The notes under the pieces are model-generated. The model saw only the letters and a list, made by a program, of their open reading frames with translations, did not search any database and had not been told where the DNA came from. A program made the translations under genes and the position numbers. A stretch of 64,000 nt of DNA from Legionella impletisoli (GTDB taxonomy: Bacteria > Pseudomonadota > Gammaproteobacteria > Legionellales > Legionellaceae), in contig NZ_CAAAIA010000003.1 in the NCBI RefSeq assembly GCF_900639875.1, forward strand, positions 62,001 through 126,000. The letters run 5' to 3'. This document shows positions 48,649-55,987 of this stretch, one piece after another; the stretch's first letter is position 1; each line of letters starts with the position of its first letter.

Positions 48649-48848
48649 TTTATTCTCCTATGGTCACCCTGCGAAGCGTCGCAGCTAGAGTACTTGTTTC
48701 TGATGTGCATCACAAGATCTTGCTCAAGAAATATCCAGCTACGGCCAATCTTAACACCAGGGATTTGTTTATTTGCAGCCATTCTTCGTATGGTTTCTTT
48801 ATGTGCGCCAAGAAATTCAGCAGCTTGTTGAATGTTGAGTGTTTTCAT
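48561..48848 (-). CDS. Excisionase/AlpA-like helix-turn-helix protein
   Basis: 95-aa protein with a MerR-type winged helix (LNIQQAAEFLGAHKETIRRMA, then IPGVKIGRSWIFLEQDLVMHI) in the first 55 residues, as in 'excisionase family' DNA-binding proteins. It overlaps the integrase start by about 88 bases and the gene upstream by 32, so the three are one transcription unit. A role in element excision is inferred from fold and place. Confidence 0.85.
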   Translation of the reverse strand: MKTLNIQQAAEFLGAHKETIRRMAANKQIPGVKIGRSWIFLEQDLVMHIRNKYSSCDASQGDHRRIKWHSTNEMEFGGLISATKEKEYAKLLGLK

Positions 48849-49104
48849 ACTTGGTTTCCTTTGCCAAATGCTTCAAGTTGGTCCCTTTCTTAGTATTTAA
48901 TTCAATAACCATTTGGTATAACTGTACTAGATGTTTTTCTGATGAGGAGAAACTTGGTGGGAGTTCGTTTCCATGATAAATGGAGCGAATATTCTTGATG
49001 GTTGCGTTTGATAAAGCGGCTATGTTTTTTAGGTCGTAGCCGGTTGAGTCAAGTAGATACTGAATGATCCCTTGATATATTTGTAATTTTGGGTAATTTT
49101 TCAT
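48817..49104 (-). CDS. Small hypothetical protein upstream of the excisionase
   Basis: 95 aa from the ATG at 49104 (start could also be 49179, 25 residues longer). The sequence YPKLQIYQGIIQYLLDSTGYDLKNIAALSNATIKNIRSIYHG is compatible with a helix-turn-helix (ALSNATIKNI). No family recognised. It overlaps the excisionase-like gene and is divergent from the XRE/S24 regulator at 49330. Confidence 0.55.
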   Translation of the reverse strand: MKNYPKLQIYQGIIQYLLDSTGYDLKNIAALSNATIKNIRSIYHGNELPPSFSSSEKHLVQLYQMVIELNTKKGTNLKHLAKETKYENTQHSTSC

Positions 49105-49206
49105 AGCTATGTTCCTTATGTCCTTAATCCATAAATCTTTTATTGAAGTAAGGTTTGGTTTCAGTATCAAGATACACAAACGAAAACAACAACAAAGATA
49201 AATATA

Positions 49207-49222
49207 ATAACAATATTGTTAT
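49207..49222. promoter_or_regulatory. 16-bp perfect palindrome, putative operator
   Basis: ATAACAATATTGTTAT is a perfect palindrome in the AT-rich divergent region between the integration genes (minus) and the XRE/S24 regulator (plus). A TATAAT (49220-49225) overlaps its right end. Its size and place fit a dimeric repressor binding site. Confidence 0.5.
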
Positions 49223-49329
49223 AATGGTCAACATAAATGTTTTAATAATTTTTGTTAATTATTTTGCCTTTAAATTAGTAAGATTTTTTTATACAATTTT
49301 GTGATTGCCGATATATAAAGCGTTACGAC

Positions 49330-50013
49330 ATGCAGATTGTGGAAAACGAGCAACTAAAACTTGATCAGGCACAGCGGAGTATTATTGCTGAAAATCTTCG
49401 TGATCTTTTTAAGGCTAAAAAAATCACAGAAAGCAAAGTTGCTCAGGATTTAAATATCCCTGTAATGACTATTAGGCGATTACTATCAGGTGAAACAACG
49501 GATCCCAGAGTATTTACATTAAAAACCCTGGCAGATTATTTTAATGTAACAATTGATAACCTTCTCGAACAAAATGAATCTGGCACGTATAGGTTATCTT
49601 ACCAAGCTAAGCCACTTTTTATTCCAGTATTTGATTGGTCAAATGCCGCCAATTATGATCAAATTAATTTACAAACTTGGGAGTCTTGGATTCCAGTTAC
49701 GCTTGGGGGCAAAGAAAATATAAGCCCTAAAGCTTTTGCTTTAGAAAGTAGACCTTCTATGTATCCTCGTTTTCAACAAGGTACAATTTTTGTTATTGAT
49801 CCAGAATTAACTCCTTTAGACGGAGATATCGTCTTAATTAATATTCTTCATGATCAAGAACTTACTTTAAGAGAGTTACTTATTGATCCGCCTTTATGGC
49901 AATTACACTCTATCAATAACGCTACACCACCCTTAAATTTTGCGAAAGAAGAGCATCAAGTTATTGGCGTAGTTGTCTTGACGCTTTTTTATAATAGGAA
50001 AATGCTTAAATAG
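49330..50013 (+). CDS. XRE-family regulator with S24 (LexA-like) C-terminal domain
   Basis: 227-aa repressor-like protein. N-terminal helix-turn-helix (about 18-75; KKITESKVAQDLNIPVMTIRRLLSG) and C-terminal S24 domain with the serine region ESRPSMYPRFQQGTIFVID and DGDIVLI. The lysine expected for self-cleavage is not obvious: the segment reads LTLRELL, with Arg. It may therefore be a repressor that is not cleaved. It leads a run of plus-strand cargo genes. Confidence 0.85.
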   Translation: MQIVENEQLKLDQAQRSIIAENLRDLFKAKKITESKVAQDLNIPVMTIRRLLSGETTDPRVFTLKTLADYFNVTIDNLLEQNESGTYRLSYQAKPLFIPVFDWSNAANYDQINLQTWESWIPVTLGGKENISPKAFALESRPSMYPRFQQGTIFVIDPELTPLDGDIVLINILHDQELTLRELLIDPPLWQLHSINNATPPLNFAKEEHQVIGVVVLTLFYNRKMLK

Positions 50014-50075
50014 CAGTCTGATGTATTGAAGTTTTTATAATGGAAATAATTAAATAGCAGTCTGATCGATTGAAG
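50006..50075. repeat. 44-bp-period direct duplication
   Basis: A 26-base word starting TTAAATAGCAGTCTGAT at 50006-50031 recurs at 50050-50075 with two mismatches. The first copy includes the end of the regulator gene, and the second contains the ribosome site region of the next gene. Probably a slip duplication of the gene junction. Confidence 0.75.
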
Positions 50076-50084
50076 GAGCTGTAA

Positions 50085-50657
50085 GTGTTTCAATGGAAAG
50101 AAATAGTGTCTGATCGCTTTTTAAGGAAAATAAAAAAAGTTAATTCAGATCTTAATGATTATGTTTTGTATAAAATTGTTGATTCATATATTGATGAAGA
50201 AACAGAATATTTACAAATTCAATGTATTAATACAAAAGCCGTTTTAAGCTATACACTAACGGAAATTATCTACGATATACAAGTGCTTTATGGGTTGCAT
50301 CCAATCCAAGGATGTTTCATAGGATTAGAATATGGCAAGAATTTAAGAACCCCTAAAGAACATTCAAACCAAATACCCCCAAAACATATTTTAACCCGAA
50401 GCTCTTTGTGGCGATATGGAAAATATAATCTTCTCTATCAAGATAGAAGTGGCTATATAACTTTTGAGTCAAGAGATGGCAGTCATAATAATGTTTTAAC
50501 GATGGACCCAAGAGATATCGCTTTAACAAGAGAAATTATTACTGAATTTGATGTTTCACAGGCATTTTATATTGGAGTTTTCACTGGCTTAAAATTAGCT
50601 AGACTACACGAGCCTAAACGAGTAGCACAAAATTATTTAAGGTTAGTAAAAGGATAG
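50085..50657 (+). CDS. Unrecognised 190-aa cargo protein
   Basis: I do not recognise this family. The protein is soluble, with mixed alpha/beta character and no signal peptide or membrane span. It starts with GTG at 50085, preceded by GGAGC at a good distance; this is the start that keeps the FQWKEIVSDRFLRKIKK N-terminus. A conserved-looking basic patch HEPKRVAQNYLRLVKG ends it. It is followed after 7 bases by the VUT transporter, so co-expression is likely. Confidence 0.7.
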   Translation: MFQWKEIVSDRFLRKIKKVNSDLNDYVLYKIVDSYIDEETEYLQIQCINTKAVLSYTLTEIIYDIQVLYGLHPIQGCFIGLEYGKNLRTPKEHSNQIPPKHILTRSSLWRYGKYNLLYQDRSGYITFESRDGSHNNVLTMDPRDIALTREIITEFDVSQAFYIGVFTGLKLARLHEPKRVAQNYLRLVKG

Positions 50658-50664
50658 TGAAAAC

Positions 50665-51399
50665 ATGAGCATTAGTATACAGCGCCAAGCTTTCATTGAA
50701 AATTTAATGGGATACAGAGTATTGATAATACTTTGTATGTTCTATATGAGTATTATGCTTTGTAACGCTGTTTTAACAAATCGATATGTTGGTACAGATC
50801 TACTTTTTGTATTGGGCGGGACGTTGACTTCGCCATTTGTATTTATTTTAGATGACATTATTGCGGAAATATATGGATTTAAAATTACACGCGCTGTGAT
50901 TATTGTAGGATTTCTAGCTCAAACATTGTTTGTTATTGTATGTCAATTGATATTGTGGGCTCCTTCCCCTTCCTTTTTTAAGGGTCAAGAGGCATATGCT
51001 CATGTTCTTGGTTCATCCTTATTAAGGATCAACCTCTGTGGATTTATTGCCTACATTATCGCTAATTTAGCCAATTCATACCTCTTGTCTCGGTGGAAAG
51101 TTCTTGTGAAGGGTAGATATTTTTGGTTAAGGAGTTTGGGCTCTTCTACTATCTCTGAGGCACTTTATTCGTTTATTGCCATCATTATGATGGAGTTAGC
51201 CTCTATTCCACTAAAAAACATTTTACAAGTCGCAGCAATTAGCTTTTCGATAAAAGCGATTTATAGTATTGTTTTTGCCGGGCCAGCAAATGTTTTGGTC
51301 AATTATCTTAAAAATCTGACGGGTATAGACGTTTATGATTTTCCTGAAAAATTTACTCCTTTTAAATATTTGAATGAAACCTCGGAGCCACTTGCATGA
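50665..51399 (+). CDS. VUT-family (YhhQ-like) transporter
   Basis: 244-aa integral membrane protein with about six spans. It shows the family's pattern: MLCNAVLTNRY, a FILDDIIAEIYGF motif (about residues 65-77, typical of queuosine-precursor transporters) and a C-terminal IKAIYSIVFAGPANVLV. The VUT/YhhQ family takes up queuosine precursors (preQ0/preQ1 or queuine). The preceding and following genes overlap or nearly touch. The substrate in this element is inferred only. Confidence 0.88.
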   Translation: MSISIQRQAFIENLMGYRVLIILCMFYMSIMLCNAVLTNRYVGTDLLFVLGGTLTSPFVFILDDIIAEIYGFKITRAVIIVGFLAQTLFVIVCQLILWAPSPSFFKGQEAYAHVLGSSLLRINLCGFIAYIIANLANSYLLSRWKVLVKGRYFWLRSLGSSTISEALYSFIAIIMMELASIPLKNILQVAAISFSIKAIYSIVFAGPANVLVNYLKNLTGIDVYDFPEKFTPFKYLNETSEPLA

Positions 51400-51896
51400 T
51401 TGAAAAAATTGTTTCTGGCGGTCAGACAGGCGTTGATCAAGCTGCACTTTTAATAGCATCGGAATTAGGTCTTGAAGTAGGCGGTTGGTGTCCAAAAGGA
51501 GGATTAGATGAAAATGGCGATTCCATTTTGGAAAAATATGAAAGCATGGAAGAGGCATCTACTTCTGTCCCAGATGAAAGAACAAAACTCAATATCCGAG
51601 ACTCAGATGGTACTCTAATTATCGTTCCTAAATGGCCTTTGCCTGAACGTATAAAGGATGGAACAATCCTCACTATTGAAGATGCGAAACGACAAGAGAA
51701 ACCTTATTTTATAGTCGATTTATCATCAAATCCTGACATACATGCAGTACTTGAATGGGCAACTAGCCATGATATTAAAGTATTGAATATAGGCGGTCCA
51801 AGAGAATCTAATAGCCCAGGGATTTATGAGGATTCATGTGCCTTATGCAGAGAGCTTTTCGCTGCATTTAAGCCGAGAATTGGGGTTTCTCTTTAA
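51396..51896 (+). CDS. SLOG-superfamily protein (cpYpsA / putative molybdenum carrier family)
   Basis: 166-aa Rossmann-like protein. It has the family N-terminus IVSGGQTGVDQAALLIA, GGWCPKGG, an SDGTLII segment, and LNIGGPRESNSPGI. Families in the SLOG group bind or hydrolyse nucleotide derivatives; the 'molybdenum carrier' label is historical. It overlaps the transporter gene by 4 bases, which suggests the two work on the same small molecule. Confidence 0.85.
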   Translation: MIEKIVSGGQTGVDQAALLIASELGLEVGGWCPKGGLDENGDSILEKYESMEEASTSVPDERTKLNIRDSDGTLIIVPKWPLPERIKDGTILTIEDAKRQEKPYFIVDLSSNPDIHAVLEWATSHDIKVLNIGGPRESNSPGIYEDSCALCRELFAAFKPRIGVSL

Positions 51897-52068
51897 TGCT
51901 GAATAGTAAAAAACTTATAAAATGATATTGGTATAATTAATTGCCTATAATTTGTTAAGAACTTGTGCCCTCATAGATTACAGTAAACCTTGGATGGAAA
52001 CATTTGTGTCAAGGAGTTTCATGCTTATAAGTTGAATATTATAAATTTAGTTTAATTGGAGAAGCTCT

Positions 52069-52311
52069 TTGTATATTGAAGCCGATCAAATCATCTATTC
52101 TCCCTCGGATTTAACTTTATACCTGGAAAGCCCATTTGCTTCATGGATGGAGCATGCTGCTTTGCATCGGCCTAAAATGCTCGAACTTGCTAATGAGGCA
52201 GATGAATTGCTGTCTGTCCTACAACATAAAGGTATGGAGCTTGAGCATAAGATTTTAAATGATTTTATTGTATACATCCGAAATGCACGGTATTTATTTT
52301 GGCTATACTAA
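52069..52311 (+). pseudogene. Truncated N-terminus of a RecB-like (TM0106-type) nuclease
   Basis: About 66 residues (YSPSDLTLYLESPFASWMEHA ... LLSVLQHKGMELEHKILNDF) look like the start of TM0106-family RecB-like nucleases, which are normally several hundred residues. The reading frame then runs into an unrelated tail and stops at residue 80. It starts with TTG at 52069 if translated at all. I read it as a remnant left by deletion. Confidence 0.5.
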
Positions 52312-52335
52312 AGCAATAAGGCTAAGGAGAGCCAC

Positions 52336-52866
52336 ATGTTCAGGTCTACATTGAGAATTATATTTTTTATTTTAATATCACCAACATTAGCTGTAGCTGA
52401 GGTGCCTGAACATCAGGAACGGCTCTCAGAATACAAAATTGCCTTCAAAAAACTCATATCTGCAAAAAGTATAGAGTGCTATTTTCCTCAAGGCGTGCTT
52501 GCAAATTGGAAAGGAAAAACAATGGTACTAGAAGAAGATCGTTTCTCTAACGCGGTTCATTTTGACAATATTGACATTTCAGGTAAAGGACGGGCTAGAC
52601 TAATAGGAAATCTGGGGGCTACGGATGTTCTAGCTTTTGCAACACCAACTGGAATTACTTTTATCGAAAAAACAGATATAGGAAATTTTATATATACAAC
52701 TATTTTCCCATCATATTTAGGAGATAAAAAAATTAATTCTGAACCCCAAAAAAATACATTTCTTTTCCAAGAAGCTTATATTGCTGTTACTTCGCGTCAT
52801 GGTTATCATCCAATTACTGGAGCAACGCCATCCCAATTCCATGGATATTGTAGGATTTTGGAATAA
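52336..52866 (+). CDS. Secreted hypothetical protein
   Basis: 176-aa protein with a clear signal peptide (about residues 1-20, ending AVA). The mature part has two cysteines and no membrane span. AAGGAGA ribosome site precedes the ATG. I do not recognise the family; location in the cargo and AT-rich composition suggest a recently acquired gene. Confidence 0.65.
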   Translation: MFRSTLRIIFFILISPTLAVAEVPEHQERLSEYKIAFKKLISAKSIECYFPQGVLANWKGKTMVLEEDRFSNAVHFDNIDISGKGRARLIGNLGATDVLAFATPTGITFIEKTDIGNFIYTTIFPSYLGDKKINSEPQKNTFLFQEAYIAVTSRHGYHPITGATPSQFHGYCRILE

Positions 52867-52924
52867 ATTAGCTGAGAGAGAGAAAATACCAGAATTTAAA
52901 ACTTATTCGAAAGTAAGCGATTAG

Positions 52925-53395
52925 ATGTTTGATGAACTGGTGATACATATGAACCAAGAACAATTTGAAATAGCCAGGATAAATACGCTCCTCCATTCAA
53001 GAGCTGTCGAGACAGATTCTTTATTTGCCGAATCGGCGTTTATTGAGATTTTGATTAGATTGAATGACCTTTTAAATTTTCTGAATTCTAATGGGAAAAG
53101 AATCAAATTCACTGAAGACGTTGATATTCAAAATGGCGTAAATGATATAACTGCTCTTGTTCGTGAACTACGAAATGCAGCATGCCATGTAAGAAGCGGC
53201 AATAGGCGCATAGATACAAATAACTTTGTTTTCAATAGATTCATAGGAGATGTCCCAAACGGCATCAATATGGGAGAAATCGTTATGGGATGTAATTACA
53301 AAGACGACATAGCTTTATATTACGGACCATACCGTATTTACTTGAATCGGCATATCCGGAGATTGGTTAATGAGGTGTCTAATTTATTAAAATAG
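52925..53395 (+). CDS. HEPN-like helical protein
   Basis: 156-aa, mostly helical protein. Near residue 81 it reads VRELRNAACHVRSG; RNAACH fits the Rx4H motif of HEPN domains, including many RNases of toxin and defence systems (RN is the commonest form). The helix pattern before it (ESAFIEILIRLNDLLNFL) fits a HEPN bundle. No nucleotidyltransferase partner is adjacent. Function is inferred from the motif only. Confidence 0.6.
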   Translation: MFDELVIHMNQEQFEIARINTLLHSRAVETDSLFAESAFIEILIRLNDLLNFLNSNGKRIKFTEDVDIQNGVNDITALVRELRNAACHVRSGNRRIDTNNFVFNRFIGDVPNGINMGEIVMGCNYKDDIALYYGPYRIYLNRHIRRLVNEVSNLLK

Positions 53396-53402
53396 CATGA
53401 GG

Positions 53403-53618
53403 TCAACTCAATGTATAATGTTTATTTCTCTTTGAGTCTAAAAATTTAACTGGAGTATATTCGTTTCCCTGTTTGCGAAAAATAACCCAATAACCAAGGG
53501 TTGAAGCTTGATTTATTTTATGCTCTACTGCCTCGATAGTGTCACCTTCGTTTTTCTGACTATACACTTTCAGTCCCACGTCATCTACACTAAGTAAGTG
53601 TCCCACAAAATTAGCCAT
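53403..53618 (-). CDS. Small hypothetical protein
   Basis: 71-aa protein, convergent with the HEPN-like gene (7-base gap) and with a good ribosome site (GGAGGC before the ATG). Short beta-rich sequence WVIFRKQGNEYTPVKFLD. Not recognised. Confidence 0.55.
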   Translation of the reverse strand: MANFVGHLLSVDDVGLKVYSQKNEGDTIEAVEHKINQASTLGYWVIFRKQGNEYTPVKFLDSKRNKHYTLS

Positions 53619-53722
53619 GTTATGCCTCCTGCATTAATGTAGCTGTTCAATTCCAAAATTTTAATACTCCCAGCATATACATCACTATCTTTCCAAAACC
53701 ATCTATCACGATAATCCCCATT

Positions 53723-54400
53723 TTAAAGCACTCTTATGATAATCAAAGCAACCCCAATAAGCCTATGCATAAACGATTGGGATATTCTAATATTAGCCCA
53801 GTTTTCATTTGTTGAGAGTAATTCATACTCTAGTGTTGGTTTGGCTACCGATAATTGTTTATATCGGCGTACAGTGACCTCGTTACTATCCTGGAGGTGT
53901 ACAACGATTAACCCGCCTGGCCGAACAGAGTGATCCGGATCAACAATCAAAATATCCCCTACATTAAGCTCTGGCGCCATGCTGTCATCCTGCACGCGCA
54001 ATGCAAAAGCATTTTCGCCTAATTGCTTTGATAACTCAGGACTAAGTGGAATAAAAGAAACAGAGTCATTCTCAAGGTCATCCTTTATCGCTTGAATATA
54101 TGTTTTAGGATCACAAGCTTGTTGTGCATTGAGCAAAGGTACTAATGCACCCAACCACGGAAATTCCTTCTTGATTTGTTTATCATCAGTCAAACACATC
54201 AAATATCCAGGGGCTATATTTAACGCCTCTGCCAATTGCTTAATTTCGCCAGGCCCAGGTGTTCTTATTCCTCTTTCCCAGTTATTAATACGGGAGGGTT
54301 TTAAATCATCAGTAAGCTCAGCAAGTGCTTTTCGTGTCAATCCCTTAGCTTTACGCTCTTCAAAAATACGCTGACCAATCTTTTCTTTGATGTTTATCAC
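53723..54400 (-). CDS. Phage-type S24 repressor
   Basis: 225-aa cI/C2-like repressor with N-terminal helix-turn-helix (about 8-68; GLTRKALAELTDDLKPSRINNWERG) and a C-terminal S24 peptidase-like domain (VQDDSMAPELNVGDILIVD; DSM holds the serine). The second catalytic position is in VTVRRYKQL, where the usual Lys may be replaced by Arg. Divergent from lvrA across a 171-base region full of operator-like repeats, which it probably controls. It may correspond to a regulator of the whole conjugation operon. Confidence 0.87.
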   Translation of the reverse strand: MINIKEKIGQRIFEERKAKGLTRKALAELTDDLKPSRINNWERGIRTPGPGEIKQLAEALNIAPGYLMCLTDDKQIKKEFPWLGALVPLLNAQQACDPKTYIQAIKDDLENDSVSFIPLSPELSKQLGENAFALRVQDDSMAPELNVGDILIVDPDHSVRPGGLIVVHLQDSNEVTVRRYKQLSVAKPTLEYELLSTNENWANIRISQSFMHRLIGVALIIIRVL

Positions 54401-54430
54401 TGAAAATACCTTTTCTCAAAATAAAAAATA

Positions 54431-54492
54431 TAAATATTGACATTAAACCCTATGTGCAATATTGTCATATTTAATTGCACGTTAAGTGCAAT
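54431..54492. promoter_or_regulatory. Overlapping divergent promoters with repressor operators
   Basis: Plus strand: TTGACA (54437-54442), 17 bases, TATTGT (54460-54465), reading into lvrA. Minus strand: TTGCAC (complement of 54454-54459), 17 bases, TATTTA (complement of 54431-54436), reading into the S24 repressor. Operator words: GTGCAAT at 54454-54460 and 54486-54492, ATTGCAC at 54474-54480. The last two form a 19-bp inverted repeat with a 5-base spacer just downstream of the lvrA start point. The layout is that of a compact phage-like switch. Confidence 0.6.
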
Positions 54493-54571
54493 ATTATTGT
54501 GATTGTCTACGAATAAAGATAACACACAACAAAAATAATAACGAGATGTATAACCAGGAATTTTATCAATC

Positions 54572-55432
54572 ATGGATTTTATGGTTAACGGTGAGGAGCT
54601 TGAGGCACTTTATGGGTTGCCTCACGCACAACAACTTGCCTATTTAAGAGGGATAAGACCGTATATGGATGTTAAAACAGGAATTGTTGGCCTTAAGCGA
54701 AGAATAAGCCTGCAATCAATCGCAGAAGAACTGTTCATCCAGCCTCATCAGGGCGTGAAAGGTGAAAAATATTCTCGTGCACAAGCTCGACGAGCTTTGG
54801 CTGCTTTGGAACGTGTCGGATTAATTAGCTTGCAATCTGAAGAACTGCAACTGATTTTAAAATGCAATTTAGCAACCTTGGGTTATTTTACCCAAAATAA
54901 AGTAGTCACAAACCCGTCACAGAAAGCCGTCACATTTTGTTCGGCGCAATCCATTGAAAATAAAGGGTTTTATAACGATTCATCACAAAATCCCGTCACA
55001 ACAGATACCCCAAAAGCCGTCACACCTCTTATAAAAGATAATTATTTATATATTTTTTTGCAGCAAAAGTTCGAGCAGTTTTGGGCGCTTTATCCCGAGA
55101 AAAAATCCAGGTCACATGCTTGGGACGTATTTCAGCAATTAAATCCCAATGATGCCTTGTTCAGCAAAATCATGAATGCATTGCATAAACAAATTCAACA
55201 TTACCAACAAAAACAACTTCAAGGAGCCTGGATGCCACCATGGAAATACCCAGCCAATTGGCTTTCCAAGAGGGCTTGGGAGGATGAAGTAACTATGGAG
55301 CAGAAACAGGAGATACAACATGCAACAGGTCGCCAAAATACTCGAAATGACTCAGGGCGAGATCCATTCTGGAATCCAGACATCGAGCGTGAAACGCCAA
55401 GAACAAACGTCATCGAATTCAAAACAAGGTGA
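54572..55432 (+). CDS. lvrA: LvrA, replication-initiator-like protein (lambda O type)
   Basis: 286-aa protein. The N-terminal half has a winged-helix look (about 40-100; ISLQSIAEELFIQPH, YSRAQARRALAALERVGLI). The C-terminal part (about 167-240) has FEQFWALYPEKKSRSHAW and YPANWLSKRAWEDE, the pattern of lambda O/DnaT-type replication proteins. Between the two lies a low-complexity linker encoded by iteron-like DNA repeats. An ATG three codons later is an alternative start. It leads lvrA-lvrB-lvrC-lvhB2, a continuous series. The locus name comes from L. pneumophila; a replication role is my inference. Confidence 0.75.
   Translation: MDFMVNGEELEALYGLPHAQQLAYLRGIRPYMDVKTGIVGLKRRISLQSIAEELFIQPHQGVKGEKYSRAQARRALAALERVGLISLQSEELQLILKCNLATLGYFTQNKVVTNPSQKAVTFCSAQSIENKGFYNDSSQNPVTTDTPKAVTPLIKDNYLYIFLQQKFEQFWALYPEKKSRSHAWDVFQQLNPNDALFSKIMNALHKQIQHYQQKQLQGAWMPPWKYPANWLSKRAWEDEVTMEQKQEIQHATGRQNTRNDSGRDPFWNPDIERETPRTNVIEFKTR
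54910..55059 (+). other. Iteron-like repeats and AT-rich tract inside lvrA (putative replication origin)
   Basis: Four copies of the 12-base word AAANCCGTCACA (third base T in the third copy) lie at 54910-54921, 54923-54934, 54989-55000 and 55013-55024. Partial copies are GTCACA at 54905 and ATCACA at 54982. A strongly AT-rich tract follows directly (55030-55059). The repeats fall in the linker between the two domains of LvrA, as the lambda origin falls in gene O. Confidence 0.55.
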
Positions 55433-55787
55433 GCAAATTGCACCGCGAATCAACCTTTTGTTTTCCAAGTTCGCGGCATTTTATGGGCATGTCTGGCGAA
55501 GTCAATTTAAAAGTGAGGGGTTTATGGAATTTGCAAAAAGGGAATGGCAAGAAGCGTTAAGCCGATTTAGCGATGAGATTTTCAATCAAGCGGTGTTCAC
55601 CTGCCGCGATTTTTGTGAGATGCCGCCCACACTGCCGCAATTGATGCAGATTTGTCGAGATATTAAAAAGCGAACGTCATTTTGGACGACACAGTCTGAT
55701 TATACACGGCCTGATTCAGCAATTGTGCAAGCTCAGTTGCAACGATGCAAGGCCATATTAGCCGGTCAACAAAGGGAGAAAAACTGA
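55320..55787 (+). CDS. lvrB: LvrB, helicase-loader-like protein (lambda P type)
   Basis: 155-aa protein. The segment APRINLLFSKFAAFYGHVWRSQF and the following KREWQEALSRFSDEIFNQAVFTCRD ... PPTLPQLMQICRDI resemble the replication P family that loads DnaB. It overlaps the end of lvrA by 113 bases if the ATG at 55320 is used; later in-frame starts are possible but the family N-terminus begins only near residue 40. Its stop overlaps the lvrC start. Confidence 0.75.
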   Translation: MQQVAKILEMTQGEIHSGIQTSSVKRQEQTSSNSKQGEQIAPRINLLFSKFAAFYGHVWRSQFKSEGFMEFAKREWQEALSRFSDEIFNQAVFTCRDFCEMPPTLPQLMQICRDIKKRTSFWTTQSDYTRPDSAIVQAQLQRCKAILAGQQREKN

Positions 55788-55987
55788 TGCTAATTCTGTA
55801 TAGAAAAAAAGGCGAGCAAATCATGATTGATAAGGGTTCGATACAACTCAAAGTCATGGATGTGAATGCAGATAACGGGGTGATTGCAATCGGTTTTAAA
55901 GCACCAGCTCACGTGGATATCGACAGGGAAGAGATTTTTTGGAAAAAGCTTTTAACGAGTCCAGCAGTAGAGGGAGCAAATCTATGA
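55787..55987 (+). CDS. lvrC: LvrC, CsrA-family RNA-binding protein
   Basis: 66-aa paralogue of CsrA: MLILYRKKGEQIMIDKGSI is the family N-terminus, and IGFKAPAHVDIDREEIF the C-terminal strand and helix. Chromosomal CsrA controls the replicative/transmissive switch in Legionella, so an element-borne copy could regulate the element's own mRNAs or host ones. Starts within the lvrB stop (TGATG). It overlaps lvhB2 by 4 bases. Confidence 0.93.
   Translation: MLILYRKKGEQIMIDKGSIQLKVMDVNADNGVIAIGFKAPAHVDIDREEIFWKKLLTSPAVEGANL

Noticed and set aside
54547-54648. Short frame starting at the ATG upstream of lvrA
   Set aside because: It overlaps lvrA in another frame, its product has no recognisable features and it lacks a ribosome site.
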